A stretch of DNA of 64,000 nt, taken from the NCBI RefSeq assembly GCF_011682175.1, contig NZ_WHJG01000013.1:1-64000 (forward strand), in the 5' to 3' direction. Numbering within the stretch: position 1 is the stretch's first letter; each line of letters begins with the position of its first letter. Made by a program: the position numbers and the translations under genes. The DNA is from Massilia frigida. GTDB taxonomy: Bacteria; Pseudomonadota; Gammaproteobacteria; Burkholderiales; Burkholderiaceae_D. The notes beneath the pieces are model-generated. The model was not told where the DNA came from, did not search any database, and saw only the letters and a program-made list of their open reading frames with translations. Below, piece after piece: positions 62,046 to 64,000 of the stretch.

Positions 62046-63758
62046 TTAGGGAACCATCGGCAGGTTCAGGCCATTGCGCTTGGCGCAGGCGACGGCCGTC
62101 TCGTAGCCGGCGTCGGCGTGGCGCATGACGCCCGAGCCGCTGTCGTTGACCAGCACCCGCGCCAGCCGTTTGGCGGCGGCATCGGTGCCGTCGGCCACGA
62201 TGACCACGCCCGAATGCTGCGAGTAGCCCATGCCGACGCCGCCGCCGTGATGCAGCGACACCCAGGTGGCGCCACCGGCGGTATTGAGCAGCGCGTTCAG
62301 AAGCGGCCAGTCGGACACCGCATCGGTACCGTCACGCATGGCTTCCGTTTCGCGGTTCGGGCTGGCGACCGAGCCGGTATCGAGGTGGTCGCGGCCGATG
62401 ACGATCGGCGCTTTCAGTTCGCCCGTGCGCACCATCTCGTTGAAGGCCAGGCCGGCGATGTGGCGCTCGCCCAGGCCCAGCCAGCAGATCCGCGCCGGCA
62501 GGCCCTGGAAGGCGATCCGCTCGCGCGCCATGTCGAGCCAGTGGTGCACCTGCTTCTGCTCCGGGAACAGTTCCTTGATCTTGGCATCGGTCTTGTAGAT
62601 ATCTTCCGGGTCGCCCGACAGCGCCACCCAGCGGAACGGGCCGCGGCCCTCGCAGAACTGCGGCCGGATGTAGGCCGGCACGAAGCCCGGGAAAGCGAAG
62701 GCATCGAGCACGCCCTGGTCCTTGGCCACCTGGCGGATGTTGTTGCCGTAGTCGACCGCTTGCACGCCCATGGCGTGGAAATCGAGGATGGCCTGCACAT
62801 GCACCGCGCACGATGCCGCCGCGTCGGCGGTCAGGCGCGCGTGCTGCGCCGGGTCTTTTTGCGCCGCCTTCCACTGCTCCACGGTCCAGCCGCGCGGCAG
62901 GTAGCCGTTGATCAGGTCATGCGCCGAGGTCTGGTCGGTCACCATGTCCGGCACCAGGCCGCCCGCCCTGGCGCGCCGCACCAGCTCCGGCAGCACGTCG
63001 GCCGCGTTGCCCAGCAATCCGATCGACACCGCTTCGCGCGCGGCCGTGTGCTGCTTGATCAGGGCGATGGCGTCGTCAATGTCCTTGGCCTGCTTGTCCA
63101 GGTAGCGCGTGCGCAGGCGGAAGTCGATGCTGCTTTGCTGGCACTCGATATTGAGCGAGACCGCGCCGGCGAAGGTGGCCGCCAGTGGCTGCGCGCCACC
63201 CATGCCGCCCAGGCCCGCGGTGAGAATCCAGCGTCCGCCCCAGTCGCCGCCGAAATGCTGGCGCCCCGCCTCGGCGAAGGTTTCGTAGGTGCCCTGCACG
63301 ATGCCCTGGGTACCGATGTAGATCCAGCTGCCGGCCGTCATTTGCCCGTACATGAACAGGCCCTTGCGGTCGAGTTCATTGAAGTGTTCCCAGTTGGCCC
63401 ACTTGGGCACCAGGTTCGAGTTGGCGATCAGGACGCGCGGCGCGTCCGGGTGGGTCTGGAACACGCCGACCGGTTTGCCGGACTGGATCAGCAAGGTCTG
63501 GTCGTCTTCCAGTTCGCGCAGGGAGGCCAGGATCTGGTCGTAGCAGGCCCAGTTGCGCGCGGCCCGGCCGATGCCGCCGTAGACCACCAGGTGCTTGGGA
63601 TTTTCCGCCACCTCCGCATCCAGATTATTCTGGATCATGCGGTAGGCCGCCTCCGTCAGCCAGCTTTTGCAAGCCAGTTCAGTGCCGCGCGGGGCGCGGA
63701 TCGTGCGGCTGGCGTCGAAGCGGGGATCATCATCGAAACTGGTCGGATCGGTGGTCAT
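62046..63758 (-). CDS. hutU: HutU: urocanate hydratase
   Basis: 570 residues, AAGGAG at 5-nt spacing. NAD-dependent urocanase: [51 protein letters not shown] with the NAD-binding glycines, and a C-terminal [24 protein letters not shown]. It hydrates urocanate to imidazolone-propionate. It is the first gene of the operon, directly behind the HutC-controlled promoter. Confidence 0.96.
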   Translation of the reverse strand: MTTDPTSFDDDPRFDASRTIRAPRGTELACKSWLTEAAYRMIQNNLDAEVAENPKHLVVYGGIGRAARNWACYDQILASLRELEDDQTLLIQSGKPVGVFQTHPDAPRVLIANSNLVPKWANWEHFNELDRKGLFMYGQMTAGSWIYIGTQGIVQGTYETFAEAGRQHFGGDWGGRWILTAGLGGMGGAQPLAATFAGAVSLNIECQQSSIDFRLRTRYLDKQAKDIDDAIALIKQHTAAREAVSIGLLGNAADVLPELVRRARAGGLVPDMVTDQTSAHDLINGYLPRGWTVEQWKAAQKDPAQHARLTADAAASCAVHVQAILDFHAMGVQAVDYGNNIRQVAKDQGVLDAFAFPGFVPAYIRPQFCEGRGPFRWVALSGDPEDIYKTDAKIKELFPEQKQVHHWLDMARERIAFQGLPARICWLGLGERHIAGLAFNEMVRTGELKAPIVIGRDHLDTGSVASPNRETEAMRDGTDAVSDWPLLNALLNTAGGATWVSLHHGGGVGMGYSQHSGVVIVADGTDAAAKRLARVLVNDSGSGVMRHADAGYETAVACAKRNGLNLPMVP

Positions 63759-63824
63759 GGCATCTCCTTCAAGAGTTTAGGGGCAGGCGCGTACGCAGGC
63801 GGCACGCGCCCCGTGCAGCTTCAA

Positions 63825-63853
63825 AGTCTAAGTTGTATATACAACCAAGTCAA
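63825..63853 (-). promoter_or_regulatory. hut promoter with HutC-type operator in the spacer
   Basis: On the minus strand, -35 TTGACT (63848-63853) and -10 TAGACT (63825-63830) are 17 bp apart. Within the spacer lies the perfect 14-bp palindrome GTTGTATATACAAC (63832-63845), which matches the TTGTATATACAA core reported for the GntR-family repressor HutC. A bound repressor would block polymerase directly. The hutC gene itself is not in the window. Confidence 0.85.
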
Positions 63854-63887
63854 ATCATTTATGCGCCCGCTGTTTCCTCCTTCCTGT

Positions 63888-64000
63888 TCACTCTTTCTTG
63901 AACACCTGGCGCCCGCCGACCCAGGTTTGCAGCACGCCGACCTTGTGGATATCGGCTACAGGCATGGTGAACAGGTCCTGGTCGACGACGATGAAATCGG
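63888..64000 (-). CDS. Amidohydrolase family protein, C-terminus only
   Basis: The last 37 codons of a minus-strand gene whose stop is at 63888-63890. The sequence reads DFIVVDQDLFTMPVADIHKV, then GVLQTWVGGRQVFKKE. This is the typical end of YtcJ-like amidohydrolase family 3 proteins, in which a late Asp-Phe-Ile-Val-x-Asp strand precedes V-x-x-T-W-V-x-G. The rest lies beyond the right edge. It would be read toward the hut promoter; whether it belongs with hut cannot be told. Confidence 0.75.
   Translation of the reverse strand, partial: DFIVVDQDLFTMPVADIHKVGVLQTWVGGRQVFKKE

Noticed and set aside
60593-62128. 511-codon plus-strand frame opposite hutH
   Set aside because: HutH with its MIO triad is certain; the other frame is Arg/His/Gln-rich noise.

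Overview
The window looks like a chromosomal segment of a high-GC betaproteobacterium of the Oxalobacteraceae type (Massilia, Duganella or Janthinobacterium). The grounds are the betaproteobacterial paa gene order with a PaaX regulator, a complete hut operon with HutF and HutG, Tat-exported orphan DctP proteins, and Burkholderiales-type porin and OmpW proteins. The genus is an inference from gene content. No rRNA, tRNA, CRISPR array, transposase or prophage was seen.

Layout. 1-3029: a DUF1800/DUF1501 pair, the first gene cut by the window edge inside a Pro-Thr repeat. 3117-16063: the phenylacetate pathway, paaABCDE-G-H-I-K-J-Y-Z on the minus strand with paaX divergent. PaaK makes phenylacetyl-CoA, PaaABCE epoxidises it with PaaD assisting assembly, PaaG isomerises, PaaZ opens and oxidises the ring, PaaH and PaaJ complete beta-oxidation, and PaaI and PaaY are thioesterases. 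A separate paaF is not seen. 16157-29756: mixed housekeeping and hypothetical genes, including two convergent orphan TRAP binding proteins, an FNR-box-controlled ompW, pmbA/yjgA, a MogA-carboxylesterase fusion and a lower-GC pair of unknown genes (27898-29165). 30003-35557: a porin, a Cache protein, a mosaic of gene remnants (31744-32166), an aminotransferase, a CVNH-domain protein with a haem c motif, and a 13-bp minisatellite. 35564-46885: a FAH/MFS/KamA cluster, a Cache protein plus chemoreceptor, a 3-methyladenine glycosylase, HDOD, a TPR lipoprotein, an isochorismatase-like protein and PhoD.

46882-51861 is the most interesting region. It is a compact minus-strand operon that reads as a ribosomal-peptide (RiPP, graspetide-like) pathway: a 58-codon precursor with its own promoter and Shine-Dalgarno, a terminator-like attenuator, then an MvdD-type ATP-grasp ligase, a ClpP-fold SDH-type serine protease, a MauE-like membrane redox protein, a MauD/TlpA-like thioredoxin-fold protein and an ABC exporter. 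The last five genes are chained by four 4-nt stop/start overlaps. The product is unknown.

52053-54637 holds a deoxyinosine glycosylase, an Mpo1-like protein, an EamA transporter and a GNAT. 54877-63758 is the hut operon (hutU-H-G-F-D-I) followed by a fused betaine/histidine-type ABC binding protein-permease, behind a promoter whose spacer carries a perfect HutC-type palindrome. The window ends inside an amidohydrolase gene. An almost identical 12-bp coding repeat lies at the 3' end of paaX and the 5' end of hutI.
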